Below are positions 11,894 through 24,561 of a stretch of DNA of 64,000 bases, piece by piece (positions within the stretch are counted from its first letter, which is position 1; every line of letters begins with the position of its first letter). The position numbers and the translations under genes are program-made. Source of the DNA: Buxus sempervirens (lineage: Eukaryota; Streptophyta; Magnoliopsida; Buxales; Buxaceae); contig OX387190.1 in assembly GCA_947561395.2 (NCBI GenBank), positions 27,398,858-27,462,857 of the forward strand, written 5' to 3'. The notes under the pieces are model-generated. The model was given only the letters and a program-made list of their open reading frames with translations, was not told the DNA's origin and ran no database searches.

Positions 11894-13380
11894 GCCCCAA
11901 ATTGGGCATTTGACACATCAAATGGTACTAAAAACCCACTTATACCATGAATTTCATGAGATTGCATGAGGGGACCACACATATGCACAAAAAGATCCCT
12001 TACAATAAAGGAAATGAATTACAATACAACTTGGCCTTCAAGGGGCATAAATCAAAATAAAATTACAATTTAGCCTCCTTGGGCTTGAAAATAGGAAGAA
12101 AAATCCTAAACTAAAATTAGAGGATGCCCTCTACATCAGTAGCTCCTGGGTGTCATTCCCATGCAACTTTCCTGCAAAGAAGAGGATTAGTAATATTTAA
12201 ACAAAGGAGGGCCTAGGCTCCCACCAAAATGGACACCCAATGCATGGATCTTGGACTTTGGGTTGCCTCCTATGGGCATTTGGGTAGAATGACCTCTAAG
12301 AAGAGTTAAAACTCTTCCTATGGGCTACACCAATCCTAGGATACAGCAATTCTTTGGGAAAAACAAGATCCCAACAAAATGGACACCATGAACTTGGCTT
12401 TGCATGATACGAAGGCAATCATAAAAATGAAATTAACATTACCTTGGTACCTCATGTTTACCTTCAAAATGGTATCTATATCATACCTTGGGTCACCTGA
12501 GCCATGCAAAACGGCCTTCCCTCGTTACAAACCCTTTTCCCATCGTATTTGGTTTACTTTGGCCAAAAACGTGTTTCTCCACCTTCAAGCGTGGGGGTTT
12601 TGGGTTTTGGCTTATTGGCAACTTAGAGCTCAAGCCTAGTGTATGACCAGAATTCTAGATCCACCATGTCATCACATCATTGGCTCAAAGCTTCTAAGGT
12701 GAATGTTTTCACTTTCGCTTTCCGAAGTAACGACCTCGGTGCGCCAAGCTACACACATTCTTGTTCAACTTCCTATAGGTGATAGGTAGGCTGTGTAAAA
12801 AAATAAAAAAGGTGCTCAAGTGCATTTAAAATGTGGGTCACATTCATCACAACGTCCCACCGTTGCCACTCTCTTTTCGTAGCCATGCAAGCACAATCCA
12901 AAAACCACCAAGGCATGATATAGAAATCATATATGAGAAAAGTAAGCACAAGTATATTAAGGAAATTTTAAAACACCTAGCATGCTCAATCTACACATCT
13001 ATTCACACAAGACATCATACAAGCATAGGAGCATGGTATTATGTTATAAAAAAAAGCAATCAACCATGGTGAGCATACTTGACATATTCAAAACATCTCT
13101 CAAAAAATTCAGATCTCATGCTCATGACATTTAATCACAAATCCAAGCATGCTATCATGGAAACCTAGTGATCTAGCATAGTAAAACTAATTATGCCTTC
13201 CTAAGCATGGTTCTAAACACAACCAAGCATACATCACATACCCTATTCTCATGGGTCTCATATGCTCTAAAACAGAAGCATACAAATCAAATATGCTTAT
13301 TACAAACAAACAAAAAGCAAACAATCAATAAAATCAATCAAAGCATGATCAAGCAATCAAAACATGGCTCAATTCCACTA
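11894..13380 (-). other. E2 leader, fused to pol by an internal deletion
   Basis: Non-coding leader closely similar to E1 (26449-27700 plus 49058-49300). It is contiguous with the PBS on its right. On its left the block TTGCCCCAAATTGGGC follows pol sequence directly; in E3 the matching positions are about 6.9 kb apart. No gene is seen. Confidence 0.75.
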
Positions 13381-13399
13381 GTCCCCAGCAGAGTCGCCA
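13381..13399 (-). other. Primer-binding site of E2
   Basis: Minus strand TGGCGACTCTGCTGGGGAC, two bases from the LTR end; identical to those of E0 and E3. Confidence 0.85.
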
Positions 13400-15428
13400 G
13401 TTGTGAGACATGGATTTGTCATCTCGGATGACCTCCGATATCGTCACGCGGGGATCAATAAATGTAAAGAGTCGCCACCATCCATTTTAGGGTGTGAATG
13501 GACACCAAAGGGTCATTTATGCCAAATAGAGCCCAAGTAGCTCTAATATAAGGAAAAATCCAGAGATCAAGTAAGGGGAATTATTTATGAGTAGGGGAAG
13601 GTGTTAGGCACCCTCACTCATCCATCTAAGACGGTTGCCACATGCTTGCTCATGTCAAGGATTGTTTGCTAATCAAAATAGACAAAGGATGCTTAAAAGT
13701 AAGCAAAATGTAAGTGATTATTCCACATGAGTAGTCCAATAAATATGAACCCTCTCCATGGATATATCACCTCTTAGAACTTCATGAGTGAATAAAAATG
13801 AAGGTAAAAATTGAAGCAAAACCAATTCAAGGCAAATCTGGAAAAATCAGATTATGAGAACTTGAAAGCTTAGATTAACCATAACTCACTCAATTTAGAT
13901 CCAAATCCAATGAAACCAAAGCCATTTGAAAACTGGTATATAGTAGAGTATACAGTAAAAAATTCAGCTCAATCCGATTTAAAACGAGAGAGAAATCCAC
14001 ATTTGAAATCTGCTGTTATAACTCGAAAAAAGTGGTGAGTAGGCATTTTCAAAATCCTATTCGTGGAATTTGGCTCAATAAAAATCCATAACAATTGGTA
14101 TGGAGGAAGTATGTGGTGCCATCTTTCCAAAGAGATAAGCCTCACCCCAAACTCTATCCGGATGTGGCTTGTGTGCTTTCTTGAACAGGCCTAGAAGACT
14201 ACAGATTAGCTCTGGACTATGCCAGCGAGCATCTCTGAGTCAACTGAGCACCCAAGGCACAAAACAGATCAAAATCTGTTGAAACCAGTTGGAAATGAAA
14301 ATAGACTTCTTAAGGAAAACTCAGAAACTGGAATCACTCAAAACGGATTACAATTGAGCAAATGGTGCACCATCAAAGCGGCAAGTTCAGCAATCTGGGC
14401 TGAACTGACTTACAGACTTTGAACAGATGGTGTCAAAAATTGGCTTCATAAAAGCAAACGAAATTTTCCAGATATAAACTAGACATGCTCATCTATCACA
14501 TGTCTTTGGAATCACTCAAAAATTCATCCGGAGGATGAAGTTACAAGCATTCTAAGACAGGCCACAGATGCTGCCCTGTTTTGAAGTTTTTGAAGAGAAA
14601 AGCCAAACTAGTGTATGTGTGCAAGTGAATTCGACAAAAACTCTTAAAAATCAACAAAAACCATCTCATGAAGTTCTAAAATTCATTCTGAGGCCTGGGA
14701 TCTCAGATTTTCCATATTGAGCATGGAAAGTCCAAGATCTAGCCTATTTGATGTAAAAAGTGAAAAGTGTGTGAAGAGGTGTGGAAAATCACATTTCTAG
14801 GAGAAGATTGGGATCCATTGCTATTGAGAGAATGGATCCTTGCATCCTCTCCATATGCAAATCAAAATCACATCAAGCACAAAATTATCATAAGATCAAC
14901 ATGCCATTCAAAGTAGGTTCTAAGCCTAGAGGGTCCATTCCAACATCTTTTTCCCCAGGCTCTCTCTTCACGTTTTACGGCTAGAGAGGATTCCCAGGTA
15001 CTTTGGATGTGGTTTGGGGCTACAAGCAATCACCAAGGCCTTACACTACAGAAAGGTAGAAGGAGAGATTGCTGGAAAAGTAAAGAGGAAGCTAGAAAAC
15101 CAAATGGAGCTTTACCTTTGGTAGCTTGAACAGTTGAGGCAGCAATCCAGCAGAGTTTTCCCTCTTCTTCCAGAGCCTCCAAGCTTCAAAATCTCAGCCA
15201 TTTGCAAGAGGAGGACCCCCTATTTATAGGCCAAGCCAAGGGTAGAAGAGTCCCAAGGGTAGGCCTAAAAAGCCTTCTAGATTATTCCAATTCTCCTCCA
15301 AGGCTTGAATTGGAGTAATTCAGCAAGTTTCGGAGGGTGAAATAGGGAGTTCAAGTCCCCAAGAGAGAGGTAATATGCGTAAATAAGGCTCAGAAATCGA
15401 GCCATTTCGCAAATCCCCGAAACAGCAA

Positions 15429-15696
15429 AAACCGTATACTCAGTGCGGTTTCTACAGAACCGTCTTATATGTGCGGTTTCTATGCAAATTCATCTCAACC
15501 GCACATACAGGGCGGTTCAATTCAGTTACGCTCGTCATGATTGCTGTCGACGTGTCCCAACGGCCGAAGCTTCTGGAAGCCACGTGGCAACCCGCGCGAT
15601 AAGCATGAATATCAACCGTGCTGTGTATAGGGTTGCAACCGTACATACAGGGCGGTTGAGACCAAATTCTCAAAAACCGCACATATACTACGGTCA
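15429..15696. promoter_or_regulatory. Dyad arrays in E2 LTR (6 sites)
   Basis: Dyads of 23 bp start at 15429, 15457, 15496, then 15613, 15636 and 15674. Core CCG-N11-CGG, flanks AA/TT. Steps in the first group are 28 and 39. The 15613 site has a degenerate right arm and the last lacks the TT flank. The E1 LTR has the same six sites at matching positions. Confidence 0.8.
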
Positions 15697-15738
15697 GCAC
15701 ATTTTTGGTTGGTTTTAAGCCTTAACTGCACAGGCCAG

Positions 15739-15822
15739 GCTTATTTACATGTAATATCGTTTAAGTAAATGTCCTCGTATTTTTTAATATCCATTTACTT
15801 CAGATATTACATGTAAATAAGC
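15739..15822. repeat. Perfect hairpin, MITE-like
   Basis: Left arm 15739-15758 pairs exactly with 15803-15822 (20 bp), and an inner 9-bp arm 15763-15771 pairs with 15792-15800. The loop is 20 nt. It sits at the boundary between E2-type LTR sequence and the 448-bp repeat. No TSD is clear. Confidence 0.75.
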
Positions 15823-15824
15823 AA

Positions 15825-16271
15825 ACACCCCCCCATTTGAATCCATTAAAAATATTTCCAAACCCAAATTCCAAGTGAATAAAAAGTCAACTTTCCAGTT
15901 CTAGGCTAAATTCCGATTTTTCGGGTCCGGTAAAAAGATTCAACCTGTTGATACAAAGGTATTTGTCAAGATTTAAAATCTCAAAAAATTCATTTATGCA
16001 ATAACATTGCTAAAAACCTAATTACCGGGAAAAATAATCTTCAAATCTTGCTTTAAAAAATATTTCATTTTCTGGGGTCAAAAGTCAACAAAATTCAACC
16101 CGAAAAAGTTTGACTTTGCATAAAATATTGAATTCGGGCCTTTTCCTTTGCGGCCTTGGATTCAAATGGGTTAAGGATCTCAAACCCAATGCTAAGAATT
16201 CAAAATTCCAATAAAATATTTCTCTCCTTCAAGACTTATCAAAAATCGTGCAATTTTGGGGTGTCTACAAC
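15825..16271 (-). repeat. 448-bp direct repeat, left copy
   Basis: Starts ACACCCCCCCATTTG and ends GGGGTGTCTACAAC; by eye identical to 18949-19395. It is the outer end of a Tat LTR. The perfect identity indicates recent duplication or conversion. Confidence 0.85.
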
Positions 16272-17790
16272 TGCCCCTCTTTGCTGGAGTTGTAAAACAA
16301 TGAACAGCAAAGAGTAGACACAACTCAAAATTGCACGTTTGAAAGAAATCTCATCAGTTGAACTTGCTTTGGTCAAACAAATGAGTGATAAAAAACATGG
16401 ATTTGAAGATAGCCAATGAAACCCCTGCTTGTAGTCTGATGGGGTGGCATCTCTTCCTTATCTCAGATTTCTTGGAGCTCTCGTGGCTATGAAAAGAAAT
16501 CTGAGACAAGAAAATTTTAAAAAGAAGGTGGATTTAAAATTGACCTCTGCAAACTCAATTGTTTTTGATGTTTTTCACTTTACAACACAACAAAAAGGAA
16601 GGAAATATTTCATTGAATTTTCCATGATTTGACTTTTATTGACTTACCTGGGTGCCATGTGCTGCCCAAACCTGTGCTTCAATTTGCTTTTGCTTTTTCA
16701 TCTTTTTGCTCTCTCAATAATGATGTATGTGCCCTTTCTGCCCATACCCTGCCTTGATGCTTTTTAACTGCCCAAGTGTATGCTCTTTTCTTGATTGCTG
16801 GATTTGAGAATCATGATCTGTTGATCTAACCTCATACCTTTACTGCCCATGTTCTCTATTTCATGCCTTCTTACTACCAAACTGAATGCCGTCTTCATTG
16901 TTGAAAGATAAGGGCTCTTGTTTGGAGGCATTGCCCAATCTTTAGGATGATACGATTCCTTTCATTGAGGATTCAGAAGCAAAGGAAATTGAGCATGCCC
17001 CAGCCTTGATGCTTTGGAAATGCAGTTACCTCACAGCAGAGATGAATTTTTTCTCTTTTTGGTTGTCTTTTTTCTTCTTTTCTTTTTTTTCTTTTTGCCT
17101 TTATAAAAGAAATCCCTATAAAAGAATGCAAAAGTGCATATATATACAAAAATAGGTTTTATACTAGTGGCCTCAGAATTCTCTAATGCTTGTAAAACCA
17201 ATGTTTTATGAAAAGACATAGATGCTCATCATAGGCCAAAATATAATTTTTGCCTTTTTTTGTTTTTTCTTTTGTTTTTGAAAAAATGATCTAATCACTT
17301 ATTAGCATATAGTCCAAAAGAATTAAAATCAAGTTGAATAATGAGAAGATTATTTCAGAAAATGAAGAAAGACCAAAATAAGCCTTCGGGACCTTTAGAA
17401 TCATTCCCATAACCATTGGCTTGTCAATTGATACTCCAGATATGACAGCTCTTTCAATCTGACCATTTTGCCCTAGTTTGGAAAGACCTTCAACTTGAAA
17501 AAGTTGTTTCTTGCATCCATGATATGAAAACTCCCTCATATTTCATGATAATCAGGGACTTCTCTTCTCATATGACACCATTGGTTTTTTCCTTGCAGAT
17601 GGTTGTTTATTTACCATGTAGTGCCCTTCCGGGTTTTCACTACATTTTCTCCATTTTTTTCTTTTTTTTTCTTTTTAATCCTTCATTACCAGAAGCATAT
17701 GTAGTCATACTTGCCTTAATTCAAAATTTCTTAATCAAAGAGGACTTATGAATGGGACGAAATGTAGGCTTGGTTTTTGTTCAGGAGGTG
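16270..17790 (-). other. 3' internal region of a Tat element right of the E2 LTR
   Basis: Begins with a purine-tract-like sequence. The part near 17140-17220 and 17750 matches the spacer between the antisense gene and pol in E3 (36.54-36.64 kb) and E2 (9.05-9.15 kb). No antisense gene remains; only short spurious frames and T/C tracts are present. Confidence 0.6.
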
Positions 17791-18948
17791 AGCGCCAGGT
17801 CCAAAACAGGCCGAAATGTTATTTTTTTTTTGAAAATTCCAAAAATACCCCTTACCATACCGCAGGGGGCGAAGCCCCCGGCACCCCCCACCCCTTGGTT
17901 CGCTGCGCATCCAACTCGTACCTTGCTTGTGTCTTTTTGTGTGATTATTGCTAGATGTGAATGATATTTCTGAACCGAACCGAATAAACCAATAGGGTTT
18001 CTGGGTCACCTGGAAACCCGACATGGGACTTGGACCCCCGGTCCAACTTGACTTCCAGTGGGCCTTCCAACGGGGCCCACCCAGCCCAATAAACACCAAA
18101 GCATGCCATTAAATAACTTAAGTAAAATGAACAAGTTGAACCGGGCGGGCCAAACCCAATGCGGCCCACCCGAGCCTTGTTATGTGAAATTGATGCATGA
18201 ATTGCGTGGTTTGGCCGAGACCAAGGGCAAGGGCCTACCGGGCCCGCCAAAGCCCACCAACCGAACCAAGGAAGGGTGCAAACCCTAATTTCTGGTAACT
18301 TGGGCTTACAAGCCCAGATTTGGACTACGGGCCCCAAGCCCAGTGTCCAGCTCACTTTGGCAGATTAAAAAGATAAATCTAATAAAAATACTTGGCCACC
18401 ATGTGGGCCCACCTTAGGGGCCCACAAACCAGTCCGGCCCACTTGTGCATGAAAAACACTTAATCTTCAAAGCTTAACTTAAAGTAAAATCTGTTGAACT
18501 AACCAAAGCCCAAAGGACCTCTCAGGCTAGACTGAGGTCCACAAGGGTACACGGGCTTCACTAAGCCCACCAAGGATACCGTGGGCCTTCCAACAGGGCC
18601 CACCCAACCAGACCCAGATCACCTAATTAAACAAGATAAAAGCAATTAAAGGGACCCACACCACTTAGGTGGTCCCGCCAGACTTAACCAAACTACATAT
18701 CGGATTAGGAATCGGGTGAGACCAATAGAAGTTGACTCAAACCAGGGAACCCACGGGACCCGTCATCCGACGGGGTGGACCGGGGTGTCTACGGACTTCC
18801 CCGGACCACAACCGAGAACAGACTTAGAATCTCAAGCCGCAGACCAAAAAGCCCTAATAGGCAAGATTAGGCACCCAGGTGTCCGCCTGCACCCCATCAG
18901 GCGGTGGTGACTCCGAATTACCCCGTGCCGCGTTTCCCACGCGCGCAC
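17791..18948. other. GC-richer foreign block, probable LTR fragment of another family
   Basis: Composition changes to GC-rich with many GGCCCAC/GTGGGCC motifs. A GGTGTCTACGG and GGCACCC...GGTGACTCC segment (18.78-18.92 kb) recalls Tat LTR ends and the PBS-like U5 motif but does not align with the other LTRs here. No coding sequence is recognised. Confidence 0.45.
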
Positions 18949-19395
18949 ACACCCCCCCATTTGAATCCATTAAAAATATTTCCAAACCCAAATTCCAAGT
19001 GAATAAAAAGTCAACTTTCCAGTTCTAGGCTAAATTCCGATTTTTCGGGTCCGGTAAAAAGATTCAACCTGTTGATACAAAGGTATTTGTCAAGATTTAA
19101 AATCTCAAAAAATTCATTTATGCAATAACATTGCTAAAAACCTAATTACCGGGAAAAATAATCTTCAAATCTTGCTTTAAAAAATATTTCATTTTCTGGG
19201 GTCAAAAGTCAACAAAATTCAACCCGAAAAAGTTTGACTTTGCATAAAATATTGAATTCGGGCCTTTTCCTTTGCGGCCTTGGATTCAAATGGGTTAAGG
19301 ATCTCAAACCCAATGCTAAGAATTCAAAATTCCAATAAAATATTTCTCTCCTTCAAGACTTATCAAAAATCGTGCAATTTTGGGGTGTCTACAAC
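18949..19395 (-). repeat. 448-bp direct repeat, right copy
   Basis: By eye identical to 15825-16271. It ends TCTACA at 19393 and abuts E1 pol sequence (ACAGGTGG), so it is the right border of the insertion that cut E1. Confidence 0.85.
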
Positions 19396-19396
19396 A

Positions 19397-22300
19397 GGTG
19401 GATTTAACAGATAATCCTTTATTTTGTCAAATGCTTGCTTGCAATCCTCATTCCATATAGTTGGGTTGTTCTTCCTTAGAAGCTTAAAGATTGGTTCGAA
19501 AATAGTAGTGAGTTGTGCTATGAACCGGCTAATGTACTGAATTATTCCCAGAAAACCCCTAACCTCCTTTTTTGTTTTAGGAGGTGGCATCTCAATTATT
19601 GCCTTTGCTTTAGATGGGTCTATCTCAATCCCTCTTCTGCTTACAATGAGTCCCAATAATTTCCTTGATGTGGCTCCAAAAACACATTTTGTTGTATTAA
19701 GCCTTAAACTGTATTTCCTTAAACGGTCGAATACCTTCTTTAGATTGATTAAGTGGTCATCTTCTTCACAAGACTTGGCGATCATGTCATCCACATAGAC
19801 CTCAATTTCTTTGTGGATCATGTCATGAAAAAAGGCCGTCATGGCTTGCTGATATGTTGCCCCGGCATTCTTCAGTCCAAAGGGCATGACTGTGTAGTGA
19901 AAAGTTCCCCAAGGCGTGATAAAAGCGGTTTTCTCTTGATCTTCCTTTGCCATCTTGATTTGGTTTTATCCAGAGAAGCCGTCCATAAATGAGAACAAGC
20001 TGTGCACTGCTGTGTTATCAACTAAGATGTCGATGTGTGGCAAGGGAAAATCGTTCTTCGGGCTCGCCTTGTTCAAGTCTCTGTAATCTACACACATCTT
20101 GACTTTTCATCCTTCTTTGGAACCAGCACTATATTATCTAACCAATTAGGGTATGTGGAAACCGCCAAAAATCCAGCTTGAAACTGCTTCACCACTTCAT
20201 CCTTGACTTTTAAAGTCCACTCAGGCTTCAACCTTCTCAATTTTTGCTTAATGGGCTTTACTCCTGGCAGGATTGGCAGCCTGTGTACAACCATGTCTGT
20301 ATCCAATCCCGGCATATCCCGATAAGACCATGCAAACACGTCCTTGTAATCGGCCAAGAATTGGGACATTTCCTTCTGCTGCATATCAGACAAGCATGCA
20401 CCAATCTTTACAATTTTTGGGTCATCTTCGGTTCCCAGGTTTATGGAAATGGTTTCTTCAATATTAGGTTGAATACCCTTTTCGTGACATTCCAATTGAT
20501 ATGATATTTCTCTTGGAAGGTCATCTTCTTCGGCCTTGGTCTCCTTTTCGATCCCCATTAGGTCGAAGTCGAGCTCGAGGTCGAAGTCGTATTCAACTTG
20601 CTCTAATTCAGTCTGCAGATGTGGTTCATAAGCAGTTTGGACCATTTTGGAAGCTTTAGATTTTCTAAAAAAAGTTGAAAAATCTTTTTGGGTTTTTTGA
20701 GAACCTTCTAAAGAGGCTTTTCCTGAAGATGAAGGTTCATTAAAACCTTCAGGAAAAGGGCAATCCACTAATGGAGTTTTTTTTAAGGCCGCAGTTGATT
20801 GCCAACCATATGCGGCCTCAAATGACAAAGGGATTTCCTCCCAATTTTTTTAAAATAAAGCCTTCTGGAGCAGGTGATATAGTGCAAACTTGCTCCTCCT
20901 CAAGCTCTGGATTCGATACCATCATTACCGGATTTGAAAAACTGCCCTTTTCTGCTTCGGGGCTGATTTCAGATGTGACTCCATTTGGGATCTTGATCGA
21001 TGCCTAGTCAATAAAAGGAACCTCATTTTCTACTTTTTCTTTTCCTTCATCCTTTGCCATTGCAAAGAATGCCCCAGCCTCTTTTGTGAAGTCTTGTTGC
21101 TCTCGTGGCAGTGGCTCAGGCTCACCCATGGTTTTAGGTGCAGAAGTGGGTGAAAGTGGGATGAAAGGTTGAAGGGTTGAGTTAAAAGGTTTTTTGAAGG
21201 GATTATCATTAATGTATGGATGTTTGGAGGAATCCGTAGGAGGAGATGATTGAATGGTATGAGAAGGCTTCGGAAAAGTTTCCCTTAAATGAGGGAATTT
21301 TTCTTGATTCTTTTCTTTTTCATTGCCATTCTCTTTCTGTTGCCCCCTTTTCCATCACCTTGTCTTCATTCCTAGTCCTGCTCGTGGGACCAGTTTCTGT
21401 GCGTTTATAGGCTCCACCCTTCCTTGCAGATTGATTCCCAACCCCTTTCTTGGGTGGAAATCCCAATCTTTTAAAACCTTCTCCACCATCTTTTCGGCGC
21501 ATGTCAACTTCTCTTTCTTTTTTAGACACCCCCAGGTATGAAGTTGTCTGTTTCAAATTGAAAAGAATGAAACGCAATTTTGTCGGCTGTTAATTCTACA
21601 TTAATGAATGGCACATGAGGTGGTATGACTGAAGGGACTAAACTCTCGGCTAGGACTGTTACCACCCTCTGACCCCTTATATATTTCATTCTTTGGTGAA
21701 AGGTAGATGGTATCGCCCTAGCTGAGTGGATCCATGGCCTTCCTAGGAGAAGATTGAAGGCAGCAGGAATATCTATCACTTCGAATGTGATATTGAAGAT
21801 ATTCGGTTCGACAGTAATCGACAATTCAATCTCCCCTAGGGAGTGTGTTTTGGAGCTATCAAAAGCTCTCACTATCCTTCCGTTTTGTTTAATTCTGGAT
21901 TGATCTAGACCAAGCCTAACAAATGTGACCAAGGGACAGACGTTTAAGGCTGACCCATTGTCTATTAGGACTCGTGCTATCATGCTACCCTTACAAAGCA
22001 CTGTGATGTGCAAAGGGTCTACATGATAACATCCGCCAGGGCTTATCTTGCTTTCAGAAAAGCTTATTACATTATGAGATAATATCTGGCCGATCATCAT
22101 CCCAAGCTGGTCTGGATCGATCGTTTTTGGCACATGAGCACTTTGAAGTACCTTCATTAATGAGTCCCTATGCTTTTCTGAATTAAGCAACAATCCCAGT
22201 TTTGATATCTGGGCAGGGACTTTAATTAGTTGGTCGACAATATTGAATTCACTCTTCTTCAATATTTTTAAGAGGTCTGCTGCCTCATCAGTGACAACCT

Positions 22301-24561
22301 GGGGGGGGGGGTGTCTTCCCCTATCTTGGCCTTCCCCTTCTGATTCTTTTCTGCCTCTTTCTTTTCCTTTTCTGACTCTTGCTATTTTCCCTCAACACAC
22401 CTTCCTAATCTTGTCATGAGATTTACCTCTTTTTGGCTCCGATCCCTGGCCACTGGGATAGTGGTTGTAAAACCCTCACTGTAGTTCCAAGGTACAGCGG
22501 TTCTGAGTAAGAGGGTTTAGGAACATTGAATACCAGAGGCTGGAGATGAGATCTTGGTGCAGGAGTTGATGTGGGAGTAGGGTTGGAAGGAAGCACTTCA
22601 ATGACCAGAGGTGGAAATTGCCTGGGTTCCTTTGGTTGAGAGGATTTTAAGATCGAAGAAGAAATAGAGGTGATTGATGCTGTGGTGGGGTCATAATTAA
22701 TGACCAAAGGTAGTTTACATGATGGAGTGGGTGGAGAAGCAACAACTTGGTTGCAGTTAATGATGAGAGGGGGTTTGGATACATTAAGCTGGGCCATGAG
22801 AGAAGCGGCCCGATTTAAAGAGACATTAATGTCCTCTGCAGTCTTGCCATTTCTTTTATTTCCTGAAATGACATTGATTTGTTCCTCTATCTCTTCTTGG
22901 TCAAAATAGACCTTAATGGACGTCCCTATAGGCGCAATCAACTGCGAGGGATCAAATGTCCTAGGTTTTGAAGAGACGGCCCCTACAAAATTGGAGGGGC
23001 CTGCCCCATTATGCTGGGGCAGAGGATTTTGACCAATGTCAGTCCTGGAGGTAGAGGGCGCAGCTGTGTTAAACAATAGGGTCTTTTGATTGATCAAATC
23101 CTGAATGGCATGCTTTAATGGCCAGCACTTGTCTGTATGGTGTCCTGGCGCACCCATATGGTATTCACAGGTGGTGGAGGGATCGATGTTCTTTCTCTTT
23201 GAAGCATTCAGATTTGGTTCTTTCAGAGTGACATACCCTGCATTTAACAAGGTTGGCAAAAGCTGGGATGGAGTCACGGGAAGAGGGGAAAAGACCCTAT
23301 TCCTCCTAGACGCCATCCAAGCGTCCCTTTCCTCTTTTGAGAATACCCTTTTTTGGTTGGGCATTGCTGTTTGAGGAACATTAATGTTGAGAGGGTTTTG
23401 ATAGGTCGATTGTGGTTGAACTTGCATGGATAGGGGTGCAGATATGTTGATTTGGAGAGGTTTCTTGGAGGGTTGGGGTTGCACCATATTTACTTCCCCT
23501 TCCTTCTTCCCTCCATTCCTTCTTGCCCCATTTCTTTGCTTCTGGGCAGAAGAATCAAAAGTGGGCTCCTGCTGACGAGCGGTGGCAGAGTGGTCATAGA
23601 TTCTCTAGGATCTTATTCCATCTTCGATTCAGTTCGCGACTTGCACTAAGGCAGCAAAACTTGTGGTAATCTGACCCACCAAGTGATTGTAAAATGGCTG
23701 CCCCAGTGTGCCAATAAAGGTGGTGACCATCTCGGGCTCCATCATGGGTGGCCTGGCTTGGGAGGCGGCCTCTCTCCACCTTTTGGCATATTGCCTTACT
23801 GTCTCTTCTCTTCCCTTGCTCATTTTCGTCATATCGTACCTGTCTGGCACGATGTCAGCATTGAATCTATATTGAGCTAGGAAAGCATCAGCCAGATCTT
23901 TCCACCTTCTAATTCTGCCATGGTCCACTGTTGCGAACCACCTCAAGGCTGCCCCAATCAGGCTTCTCTAGAATAGTTGGATCAAAATGCCGTCATCTCG
24001 GCCAAATTGGCACAATGCCCCACAATAGAGCTTCAGATGGCTCATTGGGCATCTTGTGCCGTCGTACTTCTCGAAGTCCGGGCACTTAAACTTGGCCAGT
24101 AGGCATACGTCGGGGTACATACACAGATCATTGAAGTTGGTACCGCCTAACGTGTTGATCGCTTTCACTTCTTTCAGCTCTTCTTGGATCGATTCTAGCT
24201 TGTCCAAGAATTTTTTCTCCATTTCTACTCTTAGTTTTTCCTTCTCCTTCTCCTTCTCCCTTTCATATTCAGATTCCTCCTCCCGTATCAAGATAGGTTC
24301 GGGGTTTGGTTGGTAGAGCTCAAGTTGAGGTGGGATAGGTTGGACTGGTGGTGGAAGGTAAGCCTGGGGTTGAGCTGGTGGTGCATTGTGGGATGATGAA
24401 GCCTGGTGAACCCGAGCTTGCGCCTGTTGCACCTGCATCTGGGCTTGAGCCGCTTGGTTGGCCAGCAGATTCTCCAGTAGTTTGGTCATCCCAGCCACTT
24501 GCTCCTGCAGTTGAGCAAAGGCTTTAGCAGACACGGTGGATTGTTCTTCAGCAGGATTCAT
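19397..24561 (-). pseudogene. E1 gag-protease-RT, decayed and truncated
   Basis: Aligns with the E3 gag and pol. Gag N-terminus at 24561-23968, gag core to 23629, zinc-knuckle region (CEYHMGAPGH) and Pro-rich linker at 23487-22423, protease-like LIDNGSALN at 22262-21522, pol N-terminus at 20828-20088 and RT with YVDD at 19953-19397. At least five stops or shifts separate these pieces, and 21.5-20.8 kb is poorly conserved. It stops just after RT where the 18949-19395 repeat begins. Its gag/pol junction has A8 rather than A9 on the minus strand, so the gag tail and pol are in one frame here. Confidence 0.85.

Larger units (their letters stand above)
13402..16269 (-). mobile_element. E2 LTR (2868 bp), with both a PBS and a PPT side
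   Basis: Bounded by TGTAGACACCCC at the right and CATGTCTCACA at the left. It resembles the E1 LTR but has about 460 extra bp near its right end: a perfect hairpin (15739-15822) and a 448-bp block repeated at 18949-19395. The PBS lies at its left and a purine-tract-like sequence (minus strand AAAGAGGGGCAG) at its right, so it looks like a shared LTR between two bodies, as after recombination between LTRs. A TATA box (CTATTTATAGG on plus) lies near 15225. Confidence 0.8.

Noticed and set aside
16444-16632. Short plus-strand frame MASLPYLRFLG...
   Set aside because: Isolated and not conserved in the E2 or E3 counterparts.
17748-18355. Frames in the GC-rich block
   Set aside because: Open by composition only; several overlap on both strands and none shows a domain.
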